From an uncultured Dialister sp. (GTDB lineage: Bacteria; Bacillota; Negativicutes; Veillonellales; Dialisteraceae), in NCBI RefSeq assembly GCF_900541605.1, contig NZ_UQKJ01000001.1:1-48577 (forward strand): DNA of 48,577 nucleotides, written 5' to 3'. Positions 33,237-40,688 of the stretch are shown here, in pieces. The stretch's first letter is position 1. Each line of letters begins with the position of its first letter. The notes beneath the pieces were generated by a model that was not told the origin of the DNA, ran no database searches, and saw nothing but the letters and a program-made list of their open reading frames with translations. The position numbers and the translations under genes were made by a program.

Positions 33237-34415
33237 TTACTTTCCGTTTTTGCGGTCGGAAGCGGTCTGGCCTTTGACAGATGCCGCAGCATCGGACTCC
33301 AGTTTATCTTTCGTCGTTTCCTCAGCCTCTACAGCCTGGCCGACCTTCACTTTATTCTGGCCATCCACAATGATCATATCATTGGCATCGATTCCACTTA
33401 CAATGATGGAATAAATACCGTAGGTACCTCCTACTTTGACAGCCTTCTGTGTCACCTTTCCATCTACCACCACGTCCACCATATCCTTATCCAGGAGCTG
33501 TACAAGGGCCTTTGTGGGGATGAGAATACTGCCTTTGGCAATTTCGTTATCCGAAACAATGGAGGCATACATGCCGGGTACAAGGAGGTTATCGGGGTTT
33601 GGGAAGGCAGCCTTCATGGACAGCTGGCCACCGGTCATAGATGGGTTTACCTGGACGATTTTGCCCGTTTCCCCGTAGATGGTGCCGTCGGAAAGACGGA
33701 GCTTCAGGTTATCTCCCAGTTCCGCATTCTGTTTCTTCAGGGACAGGTATTCGCTTTCAGACATATCGAACTGCACGTAAATGGGGTCCGAAGAAGAAAT
33801 GGTCACCAGAGCTGTAGTACCAGCGGTAGCGTAGGTTCCTACGTTCACGTCATCCATGGAAAGGGTGCCGTTGAAAGGAGCCACCACGATGGTATCGTTC
33901 AGGTTATTGGAAGCAATATTGACCTGTGCTTCCGCTGCATCCAGCACACCTTTATAAGCATCGGTGGCCGCTTTCTGGCTGTCATAGGTTTTCTGGGAAA
34001 TGGCACCGGACTGGATCAGCTGGTCATAACGGGCCAGATCCCGGTTCGCATTTTCATAGTTTGCCGATGCCTGGGCTGCACTGGCCTGGGCTGCGGCAAG
34101 GCTGGAAGAATAGTTTCTGGTATCCAGCCGGAACAGGGGCTGGCCCTGAACTACCTGGGCCCCACCGGAAATATATTTCTCCATCACCGTACCGGACACC
34201 TTGGCCCGCACCGGTACCTCCTGCAGCGCCATAATAGAGCCGGTATATTCCCTCATAATCGGGGTATCCGATTTAAAAGGCTTAAAGGTCGTCACCTTCA
34301 TGGCCTGCTGCTGGGCTCCTGCCTGTTTGGAAGAGCCGCATCCGCCCATGAGCGCGCCGGCGGACAGAAGGAAACCGGCTGCCATGATAGCGGCAGCTAA
34401 CTTCTTATATCTCAT
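33237..34415 (-). CDS. RND efflux periplasmic adaptor (AcrA/MexA-type lipoprotein)
   Basis: The 392-residue membrane-fusion protein has a lipoprotein signal (AAGFLLSAGALMGGC, lipidated Cys about residue 26). It then has a split biotinyl-lipoyl domain (VRAKVSGTVMEKYISGGAQVVQGQPLFRLDTR ... TIVVAPFNGTLSMDDVNVGTYA), a helical hairpin of about 80 residues rich in Ala between them, and beta-barrel and membrane-proximal domains. It bridges the pump to an outer-membrane channel. It is first in a two-gene operon whose promoter overlaps a palindrome. Confidence 0.95.
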   Translation of the reverse strand: MRYKKLAAAIMAAGFLLSAGALMGGCGSSKQAGAQQQAMKVTTFKPFKSDTPIMREYTGSIMALQEVPVRAKVSGTVMEKYISGGAQVVQGQPLFRLDTRNYSSSLAAAQASAAQASANYENANRDLARYDQLIQSGAISQKTYDSQKAATDAYKGVLDAAEAQVNIASNNLNDTIVVAPFNGTLSMDDVNVGTYATAGTTALVTISSSDPIYVQFDMSESEYLSLKKQNAELGDNLKLRLSDGTIYGETGKIVQVNPSMTGGQLSMKAAFPNPDNLLVPGMYASIVSDNEIAKGSILIPTKALVQLLDKDMVDVVVDGKVTQKAVKVGGTYGIYSIIVSGIDANDMIIVDGQNKVKVGQAVEAEETTKDKLESDAAASVKGQTASDRKNGK

Positions 34416-34504
34416 ACATAACCCCCTTGAAAAAGATGGAAGAGTAAAATTGGGAAAAATGAAACAGACTCAAACAATCCTGTATACTCTTATGAATCTT
34501 TCTT

Positions 34505-34533
34505 ATCATAACAAACAGTTGACCAATAGTCAA
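34505..34533 (-). promoter_or_regulatory. RND operon promoter overlapped by a palindromic operator
   Basis: TTGACT at 34528-34533, a 17-bp spacer, and TATGAT at 34505-34510 lie on the minus strand. The -35 is covered by TTGACCAATAGTCAA (34519-34533, arms TTGAC/GTCAA), the expected shape of a MarR- or TetR-type repressor site. No regulator gene is adjacent. Confidence 0.75.
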
Positions 34534-34579
34534 TATGGAGTTCGGTACCAATGCTCTATGACAATGGTGAAGAAATTTT

Positions 34580-35050
34580 TTATACCCTTTCCACGGGGAC
34601 CTTTACCACGGCTTTCCGTAGCTGGCAGGCCCCTGTATCTCCCATGCAGAGCGGGCGGTGCAGGTCTTCCGGGAAGAAAACAGCAAACCGGCCGGTGGTG
34701 AAATACACACGGGATTCTCCATTCCTTCCGGATTTGTAGAAATAGAGATCCCTGTCTTCATGGGCTTCGATGCAGGGGCCCGCTTCAAAGGACGTCTCCA
34801 CGCCGATCCATTCTTCTTCCCCATAGATTTCAAACTGGATGTCAATAAACTTCTTATGGCCTTCCAGCTTCCGGTCCTCCACCTTTTCCGTCATGGGAGA
34901 CTCCACGGACATGGCGCATCCCAGAATATCGTACTTACCGTCTTCCTTTTCAGAAAAAGGAAAGTGCTTCACCGCTTTGAGGCATTCATAAATAAAAGAA
35001 GGAAGCTGTCTTTTGTAGGCTTCCAGATGATGGATATCGCCGGTAATCAT
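34580..35050 (-). CDS. YhcH/YjgK/YiaL family protein
   Basis: The 156-residue protein has the family signatures EGHKKFIDIQFEIYGEEEWIGVE and GRFAVFFPEDLHRPLCMGD, with His and Glu residues that form a metal-binding cupin-like site. Relatives include the sialic-acid-linked NanQ (YhcH) and the Ebg beta subunit, thought to act as sugar anomerases or binding subunits. GGAGG lies five bases before the ATG. It is upstream of the RND promoter on the same strand but probably separately transcribed. Function in this cell is not predictable. Confidence 0.88.
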   Translation of the reverse strand: MITGDIHHLEAYKRQLPSFIYECLKAVKHFPFSEKEDGKYDILGCAMSVESPMTEKVEDRKLEGHKKFIDIQFEIYGEEEWIGVETSFEAGPCIEAHEDRDLYFYKSGRNGESRVYFTTGRFAVFFPEDLHRPLCMGDTGACQLRKAVVKVPVERV

Positions 35051-35314
35051 ATAATCCTCCTTATATGTTTCATTTTTTCAAAAATCAGGCACTGCCCTAT
35101 ATTACCACAAAACTTCAGAATCTTCCCTGCTGAAATGCAGAAAAAATATATTCATTCAGAAACATACCATGAGTAAGTATCATGGATGGGGTATCATCGG
35201 ATATCCTTCCCTGCCATCAATCCATTTCCGGAGCTGGCACGGCCCTTATCCAGGGACCTGCACAGGTGGGGATTGACCCTTATGTCCTGTTTACTGTCCC
35301 CTTGAATCGGGGCA

Positions 35315-35340
35315 TTAAAAAACCCGCCGTAGGCGGGGTT
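35315..35340 (-). terminator. Terminator of the tRNA-Val gene
   Basis: AACCCCGCC and GGCGGGTT arms with a TAC loop are followed by TTTTTT on the minus strand, immediately after the tRNA 3' CCA. Confidence 0.92.
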
Positions 35341-35417
35341 TGGTGGGACTATCTGGGTTCGAACCGGAGACCTCTTCGATGTGAGCGAAGCGCTCTGACC
35401 AACTGAGCTATAGCCCC
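35341..35417 (-). tRNA. tRNA-Val (anticodon CAC)
   Basis: This is a 77-nt cloverleaf: acceptor GGGGCTA/TAGTCCC (one G-U), D arm GCTC/GAGC, anticodon arm CTTCG-CTCACAT-CGAAG with CAC at 34-36, a five-base variable loop, and T loop TTCGAAC. CCA is encoded. The T stem has one C-A mismatch. CAC reads GUG codons. It has its own promoter and terminator. Confidence 0.95.
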
Positions 35418-35429
35418 ATGACGAGAACT

Positions 35430-35458
35430 ATTATACCACGAATGGTCAGAAATGTTAA
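35430..35458 (-). promoter_or_regulatory. tRNA-Val promoter
   Basis: TTAACA at 35453-35458, a 17-bp spacer, and TATAAT at 35430-35435 (preceded by TGG) end 13 bp before the tRNA 5' end. Confidence 0.85.
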
Positions 35459-35610
35459 GCCTGTGTAATAATTTTATTTGAAGAGGATTCAGCAGCTTCA
35501 CTGTAAGCCGTAATCCTGCCCGGTAAGAAACAGGCCCGGGCCGCTTATGGTCGGACCCGGATTCAGGCCTGCGGTCCTCCCCTCGATCTCAACTTCGGTC
35601 TCCATCTTAC

Positions 35611-36855
35611 TTATATCTTACCCTGGGCTTCCAGTACCTTTTCTGCAGCTCCCATGATGGCCAGCTGGGCATGTTCGAAGGTAAGGCCCCCCTGGAAATA
35701 CATTACATAGGGCGGGCGGACAGGGCCGTCGGCAGACATTTCAATGGTAGAGCCCTGGACGAAGGTACCTGCTGCCATGATGATGGGGTCCACATATCCC
35801 GGCATGGGACCGGGTACCGGCGTAGCATCGGAATCTACGGGAGACCAGTTCTGGATGGCTTCTGCAAAGCGGCACATGTTTTCTTCCGAATCCAGTGTCA
35901 CCGTGGTAATGAGGTCTGTACGGAGATGACCCGGTTCCGGGGACGTCTTGAATCCCAGAAGCTTAAAAACAGCAGAACAGAATTCAGCACTCATCATGGC
36001 CTGTCTCGTCATGTGAGGTGCCAGGAAAAGTCCCTGGAAGAAGGGACGGTAGGAAGCGGCGTAGGATCCCATTTCCGCTCCAAGGCCCGGAGCTGTCCAT
36101 ACATAGGAGCACAGTTCCACTAGGTCCTTCCGGCCGCAGATGTAGGCTCCCGTCGGTGCCAGGCCGCCGCCGGCATTTTTAATGAGGGAGCCTGCAGTAA
36201 TATCGGCGCCCAGTTCAATCGGTTCTTCTTTGTTTGTAAATTCGCCGTAGCAGTTATCCACGAAGCAGATGGTGTCCGGGTTCTTTGCTTTTACGGTTTC
36301 AATGATTTTCTTAATATCCGATGGGAAAAGGGAATCCCGCAGCATATATCCCCGGGACCGCTGGATTTCCACCAGTTTTGTATGTTCATCTACGGCATCG
36401 GAAATGGCCTTGAGGTCATAGGTATTGCCTTTCAGGGGGACTTCCTTGTAATGGACTCCTCTGGACTTCAGGTTTCCCGGCGCATTGCCTGTAATGCCGA
36501 TGACGCTTTCCATGGTGTCATAGGGAGCTCCTACGGCAGAAACCATGGTATCTCCCGGATTGAGAAGGGCCAGGAGCACCGTAGCCAGTGCATGGGTGCC
36601 GGACACGAACTGCGGCCGCACCAGTGCGCTTTCTGCATGGAAAACATCGCACCAGATCTCTTCCAGTTTCTCCCTGCCCGGGTCCCCGTAGCCATAGCCG
36701 TTGGACGCTGCGAAATGATAGGCGGAAAGATGGTGTTTCCGGAATGCTTCCAGTACTTTCTGTGTATTGAAGAGGGAAATCTCTTCCATTTCATGAAAAA
36801 CAGGCGCACAAAGAGCAAGCGCCTCTTTCTGTACCTGTTCCAGTTTTTTATTCAT
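35611..36855 (-). CDS. Methionine gamma-lyase family / aluminium-resistance-like PLP protein (YnbB type)
   Basis: The 414-residue fold-type I PLP protein has YGYGDPGREKLEEIW, RPQFVSGTHALATVLLALLNPGD, CFVDNCYGEF (PLP Asp) and the probable PLP Lys in GSLIKNAGGGLAPTG. It matches the group annotated as aluminium-resistance or methionine gamma-lyase-like protein, often found next to hfq/miaA in Firmicutes (YnbB). The reaction is not established for the family. It is the last gene of the miaB-mutSL-miaA-hfq operon, 9 bp after hfq. Confidence 0.9.
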   Translation of the reverse strand: MNKKLEQVQKEALALCAPVFHEMEEISLFNTQKVLEAFRKHHLSAYHFAASNGYGYGDPGREKLEEIWCDVFHAESALVRPQFVSGTHALATVLLALLNPGDTMVSAVGAPYDTMESVIGITGNAPGNLKSRGVHYKEVPLKGNTYDLKAISDAVDEHTKLVEIQRSRGYMLRDSLFPSDIKKIIETVKAKNPDTICFVDNCYGEFTNKEEPIELGADITAGSLIKNAGGGLAPTGAYICGRKDLVELCSYVWTAPGLGAEMGSYAASYRPFFQGLFLAPHMTRQAMMSAEFCSAVFKLLGFKTSPEPGHLRTDLITTVTLDSEENMCRFAEAIQNWSPVDSDATPVPGPMPGYVDPIIMAAGTFVQGSTIEMSADGPVRPPYVMYFQGGLTFEHAQLAIMGAAEKVLEAQGKI

Positions 36856-36864
36856 TTGTTGTCA

Positions 36865-37065
36865 TCAGATCCTTTGAATTGTTGATATTGCGTGTTTGTA
36901 AATGAGCTGGGAACGGTTTTCACTGACAAGGAGCACAGTAAAGCTGTCAAACGATTTGACCCGGCCCTTCAGCTGGACTCCATTCATCAGGAAAATAGCT
37001 ACCGCCGCATTTTCCTTCCTTGCTTCATTTAAAAATGTATCCTGCAGATTCAGTTTACCTTCCAT
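36865..37065 (-). CDS. hfq: RNA chaperone Hfq
   Basis: The 66-residue Sm-like protein has LQDTFLNEARKENAAVAIFLMNGVQLKGRVKSFDSFTVLL (Sm1) and YKHAISTI (Sm2, the YKH motif). It forms a hexameric ring that binds small RNAs and messages. It lacks the long C-terminal tail of enterobacterial Hfq. The ATG at 37065 has AGAGGAG nine bases upstream and lies inside the 3' end of miaA (11-bp overlap); the longer in-frame start at 37098 is unlikely. Confidence 0.96.
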   Translation of the reverse strand: MEGKLNLQDTFLNEARKENAAVAIFLMNGVQLKGRVKSFDSFTVLLVSENRSQLIYKHAISTIQRI

Positions 37066-37981
37066 CGTTGTTTTCTCCTCTGAAATATGAAATGACATAG
37101 GCCTTGATTTCCCTGTACCATATGTCTTCTTCTGATGGACCCCGTTCCACCCAGTGAATATATGGCATTCGTCTATACCAGGTCATCTGCCTTTTGGCAA
37201 AGTGCCTGGTATTTTTCTGGATCAATGCTTCCCCTTCCTCTAAGGTCCGCTCCCCTTTCACCACAGGAATGAGCTCTTTATAGCCGATTCCCTTCAGTGC
37301 CTGGGATGATTCAGAAAGGCCGGAGGCCAGGAGCTGCCTGACTTCGTCCAGGAGTCCTGCTTCAATCATGAGATGGACTCGCTTATTTATTCTATCATAT
37401 AAAACGGTCCTGTCCATAGCAATTCCTAAAACAGGACCATCAAAAAGAAGGAAATTCGCCTTTTGGGGCTTTTCATCTCCCTCGCCAGCCTCAAGGAGTT
37501 CCAGTTTTCGCACCATCCGCTGGGGGTCAGGAGGGATATCCCCTTCTCCCCTTTCCTTCAGTGCTTCCACCAGGGCTTCCTTTCCTCTTTCTTCCAGCAT
37601 GGTCTCCCAGTGGCTTCTCCCCTTTCCTTTGGGCAGGAAAGAGTACCCCTCCAGAAGGCCCTGGATATAGAGACCTGTACCGCCACAGACGATGGGAATG
37701 CGGCCCGCCTTGTTTTCCTCGTGAATAATCTTTCGAGCCCTTTCCTGGAAATCGGCGGCTGACCAGGGCTCCGAAGGCTCCAGTTCGTCCACCAGGTAAT
37801 GGGGAACCCCCTGGGCCTCTTCTTTTGTCACTTTGGCGGTACCGATGTCCATGTGCCGGTAAACCTGGAATGCATCGCCGGAAATAATGGATGACCCCAG
37901 TGCTTTCGCCAGGTAAATGGAGAGATCCGTCTTTCCTGATGCCGTAGGGCCCAGTATGGTTATGAGTTTATCTTTTTTCAT
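37055..37981 (-). CDS. miaA: tRNA dimethylallyltransferase
   Basis: The 308-residue protein has the P-loop GPTASGKTDLS (residues 10-20), SGDAFQVYRHMDIGTAK, GGTGLYIQGLLEGY, and the C-terminal GIGYKELIPV and RHFAKRQMTWYRRM. It adds dimethylallyl to A37 of tRNAs reading UNN codons, which is the substrate made for MiaB. The start overlaps the stop of the upstream methyltransferase gene (ATGA). It shares the operon with miaB, so both steps of ms2i6A synthesis are co-expressed. Confidence 0.97.
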   Translation of the reverse strand: MKKDKLITILGPTASGKTDLSIYLAKALGSSIISGDAFQVYRHMDIGTAKVTKEEAQGVPHYLVDELEPSEPWSAADFQERARKIIHEENKAGRIPIVCGGTGLYIQGLLEGYSFLPKGKGRSHWETMLEERGKEALVEALKERGEGDIPPDPQRMVRKLELLEAGEGDEKPQKANFLLFDGPVLGIAMDRTVLYDRINKRVHLMIEAGLLDEVRQLLASGLSESSQALKGIGYKELIPVVKGERTLEEGEALIQKNTRHFAKRQMTWYRRMPYIHWVERGPSEEDIWYREIKAYVISYFRGENNDGR

Positions 37982-38760
37982 ACATCAATCACCCCGTAAG
38001 CCGTACTCTGCCCCCGCCTCCTGTCCACGAAGCGGAAGAGGCCCGTAGAAAAGAGGCTGGAAAAGGGTCGTTCCTTCACGATAATCCGCATACCCGCCGC
38101 CTTCCGGGCCAGCTCCAGCGCTTCTTCCGTCAGGGAATCATAGGACGCTGCCCGGCGGAATCCTTCCATATTATTTTCTCTCCGTTTCACCGGCGCCTTG
38201 AACATGGGATCAAAATAAATGACATCAAAGCTCTTCGGCCCCGCTTCCCGGAGGAAAGAAAGGAAATCGCCATGGATCAGGGTAATCCGCCGAAGCGCTT
38301 CCGTAAGTTCCTTATCCTTCGGGTCCCGGAAGGAAGCAATGGCAGCCTGCCCGATTTCATAGAGGGCCCTGCTCTTTTCCAGGGCCGTCACATGGCCCCG
38401 GTTTCCCAGAAACCAGCTCATGGTAAGGGAGTCCCCTCCCTGGCCGAATGTGGCGTCCAGCACCGAGAGGCCCTCTTTTTCCGGAAGCAGGCGGCAGAGG
38501 CGGTCTTCGTGGCCCTGCTTCATCTGCTCTTTCCGGAGCACCGCTGTGCCGAAATGGTAATGGTACTCCCCCCTGCCGGCATAGTAATAGGGCAGATCCT
38601 TTCCATATACCAGGAGTCCCTCCAGCCGGAAAGTAGAAATCATATCATCCAAGGTGCCTTCCCGCCGGAAAAAGGGAAGACCCAGGGCCTCTGCCCTCCT
38701 CCAGGCCTCCTCTTTCACCGGCCTCGTCACATTCCGGATGGTAGTCACACCGATGGTCAT
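37978..38760 (-). CDS. RsmJ-like SAM-dependent methyltransferase
   Basis: The 260-residue class I methyltransferase has motif I VLDATFGQGGDSLTMSWFLG, motif II VTALEKS, and the motif IV-like YFDPMFKAPVKRR. The DPMF sequence resembles RsmJ, the 16S rRNA m2G1516 methyltransferase. The N-terminal part (VTTIRNVTRPVKEEAWRRAEALGLPFFRR) also fits that group. The ATG at 38760 overlaps the mutL stop by four bases (ATGA); a longer frame begins inside mutL. The rRNA target is an inference by family. Confidence 0.85.
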   Translation of the reverse strand: MTIGVTTIRNVTRPVKEEAWRRAEALGLPFFRREGTLDDMISTFRLEGLLVYGKDLPYYYAGRGEYHYHFGTAVLRKEQMKQGHEDRLCRLLPEKEGLSVLDATFGQGGDSLTMSWFLGNRGHVTALEKSRALYEIGQAAIASFRDPKDKELTEALRRITLIHGDFLSFLREAGPKSFDVIYFDPMFKAPVKRRENNMEGFRRAASYDSLTEEALELARKAAGMRIIVKERPFSSLFSTGLFRFVDRRRGQSTAYGVIDV

Positions 38761-40688
38761 GGCCGTTTGAAGAGCCTTCCCAGTTCTGTGGGTGTGAACT
38801 TGACAATGGTAGGTCTGCCATGGGGACACACAAAGGGACGGGATGTGTGGAAGAGGTCCGTAATGAGCTCCTTCATCTGCCGGATATTCAGGGGATTCCC
38901 CCGCTTGATGGCGCCCCGGCAGGCTGCGTAGGCCATCATGCGGTGCCGCATGGTCTCCGGAGAAGGCACATCCTTTTCGTGGTACGCCTTCACCAGTTCC
39001 TGTACCACCCGTTCCATTTCAGACTGGGACAGATCCTCCGGCGCCCCGGTGATGCGGATGACATTGGGCCCCGCCTGTTCAAAGGTAATGCCCAGCCTTT
39101 CGATATCTTTCTTTTTATCTGCCAGCAGGGGTATATCCTCGCTGTCCACGTGAATGAGATAGGGAACCAGGATTTCCTGCACCGGGATTCCCTCTGCCCG
39201 CTCTGCCAGGTGGTCATACCGCACCCGTTCATGGGCCGCATGCTGGTCGATAATGAGGAGGTCCTTCCCATGCTGGCAAAGGATAAAGCAGTCCGATACC
39301 TGCCCCAAAGGAATCACCGGGTCCTCCTGTTTTTCTTCTTCAAAGAGGGGATCCGCAGTGACTGCCTTCTTTTCTTCTGATTTTCCCTCTTCCTTCCGAT
39401 ATCCGCTGAATACGGAATGACCGGAGAAAAGGTCTTTCCTGTCCGTATCGGGCACATAGGCCGGTCCCCCGGGCGCCCTCCGTTCTTCTCCCGTAAAGGA
39501 ACCCTGGGACCGGGATTGGTAGGAAGATCCGGCCGGCTCTCCCCAGGACGATTTTGACGCCGTTTCTTCAGAAAGGCCGATATCCGGCTTTCCGGACGGC
39601 CTGTCTTCCACTCGGACATCACCGGGCCTGAAGCTGCCGCCATGGACAATTTCATGGCCCGGGTCCCGGATCATTTCACGGGCGATACTGTCCGCCGTGG
39701 ACTGGGAAGTCAGCGTCCCCAGCACCGCATGGTAAACGAGGCGGAACAGGGCCTGTTCATCGGAGAATTTGATTTCCCGCTTCTGTGGATGCACGTTCAC
39801 GTCAATACTTTCCGGCGGCACCTGGAAAGAAAGGACCATGAGGGGATATCCGTTCTTCGGGAGCAGGGAATGGTACGCATTATCCACTGCCTTTGTGACC
39901 ACCGCGCTTTCCACCACCCGCCGGTTGATGATGATGGTCTGGTACTGGCGGCTGCTTTTCAGAAGGGAAGGCTTGGAAATGAGGCCTTCCAGGAAAACAT
40001 CATTCCCCTCATCCTTCACATCCAGCATTTCACCGGCGGTCTTCGTACCATAAAGGGCAGAGACCACATCGATCAAGCGCCCGTTTCCCGGGGTTTCGAT
40101 GACGGTGCGGCCATTATTGATGAGGCGGAACGCAATATCCGGATTTGCCAGCGCCAGCTTTCCCACCATGCTGTTGATCCGGCTGGACTCGGTCCGTTCG
40201 GACTTCAGGAACTTCTTGCGGGCCGGTACGTTATAGAAGAGGTCCCGCACTTCCACCGTAGTCCCTGCCGGGGCTCCGCAGGGCTTTACTTCTTTGATTT
40301 CGCCCCCCTCCATCTCCAGCACCGTACCTTCCACGTCTTCATTGCGGCGGGTGGTAATGGAAGAGCGGGAAACGGAGGTAATACTGGGGAGTGCCTCTCC
40401 CCGGAACCCCAGGGAAGCGATGTGGTAAATATTATCCACCGTAGAAATCTTGCTGGTGGCATGGCGGATGACCGAGAGCCTGGCATCCTCCTCGGACATG
40501 CCGCAGCCGTCGTCGGTGACCCGGATATAGGTCATGCCGCCGTCGGCGATTTCCACTTCGATTTCATGGGCCCCTGCGTCCACCGCGTTTTCCACCAGTT
40601 CTTTCACCGCATTTACCGGACGCTCCACCACTTCACCGGCAGCAATCTGGTTTGCCGTGACTTCATCGAGCACATGAATCAGTGCCAT
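38757..40688 (-). CDS. mutL: DNA mismatch repair protein MutL
   Basis: The 643-residue protein has an N-terminal GHKL ATPase (NQIAAGEVVERPVNAVKELVENAVDAGA; DDGCGMSEED; HATSKI; GFRGEAL), a Pro/Ser/charged linker (about 340-450), and a C-terminal endonuclease domain. The endonuclease domain has DQHAAHERVRYD, ACRGAIKRG and CPHGRPT. The metal motif normally reads DQHAxxExxxxE; here the last residue is Asp. It nicks and coordinates repair after MutS recognition. Its start shares one base with the mutS stop (TAATG). Confidence 0.97.
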   Translation of the reverse strand: MALIHVLDEVTANQIAAGEVVERPVNAVKELVENAVDAGAHEIEVEIADGGMTYIRVTDDGCGMSEEDARLSVIRHATSKISTVDNIYHIASLGFRGEALPSITSVSRSSITTRRNEDVEGTVLEMEGGEIKEVKPCGAPAGTTVEVRDLFYNVPARKKFLKSERTESSRINSMVGKLALANPDIAFRLINNGRTVIETPGNGRLIDVVSALYGTKTAGEMLDVKDEGNDVFLEGLISKPSLLKSSRQYQTIIINRRVVESAVVTKAVDNAYHSLLPKNGYPLMVLSFQVPPESIDVNVHPQKREIKFSDEQALFRLVYHAVLGTLTSQSTADSIAREMIRDPGHEIVHGGSFRPGDVRVEDRPSGKPDIGLSEETASKSSWGEPAGSSYQSRSQGSFTGEERRAPGGPAYVPDTDRKDLFSGHSVFSGYRKEEGKSEEKKAVTADPLFEEEKQEDPVIPLGQVSDCFILCQHGKDLLIIDQHAAHERVRYDHLAERAEGIPVQEILVPYLIHVDSEDIPLLADKKKDIERLGITFEQAGPNVIRITGAPEDLSQSEMERVVQELVKAYHEKDVPSPETMRHRMMAYAACRGAIKRGNPLNIRQMKELITDLFHTSRPFVCPHGRPTIVKFTPTELGRLFKRP

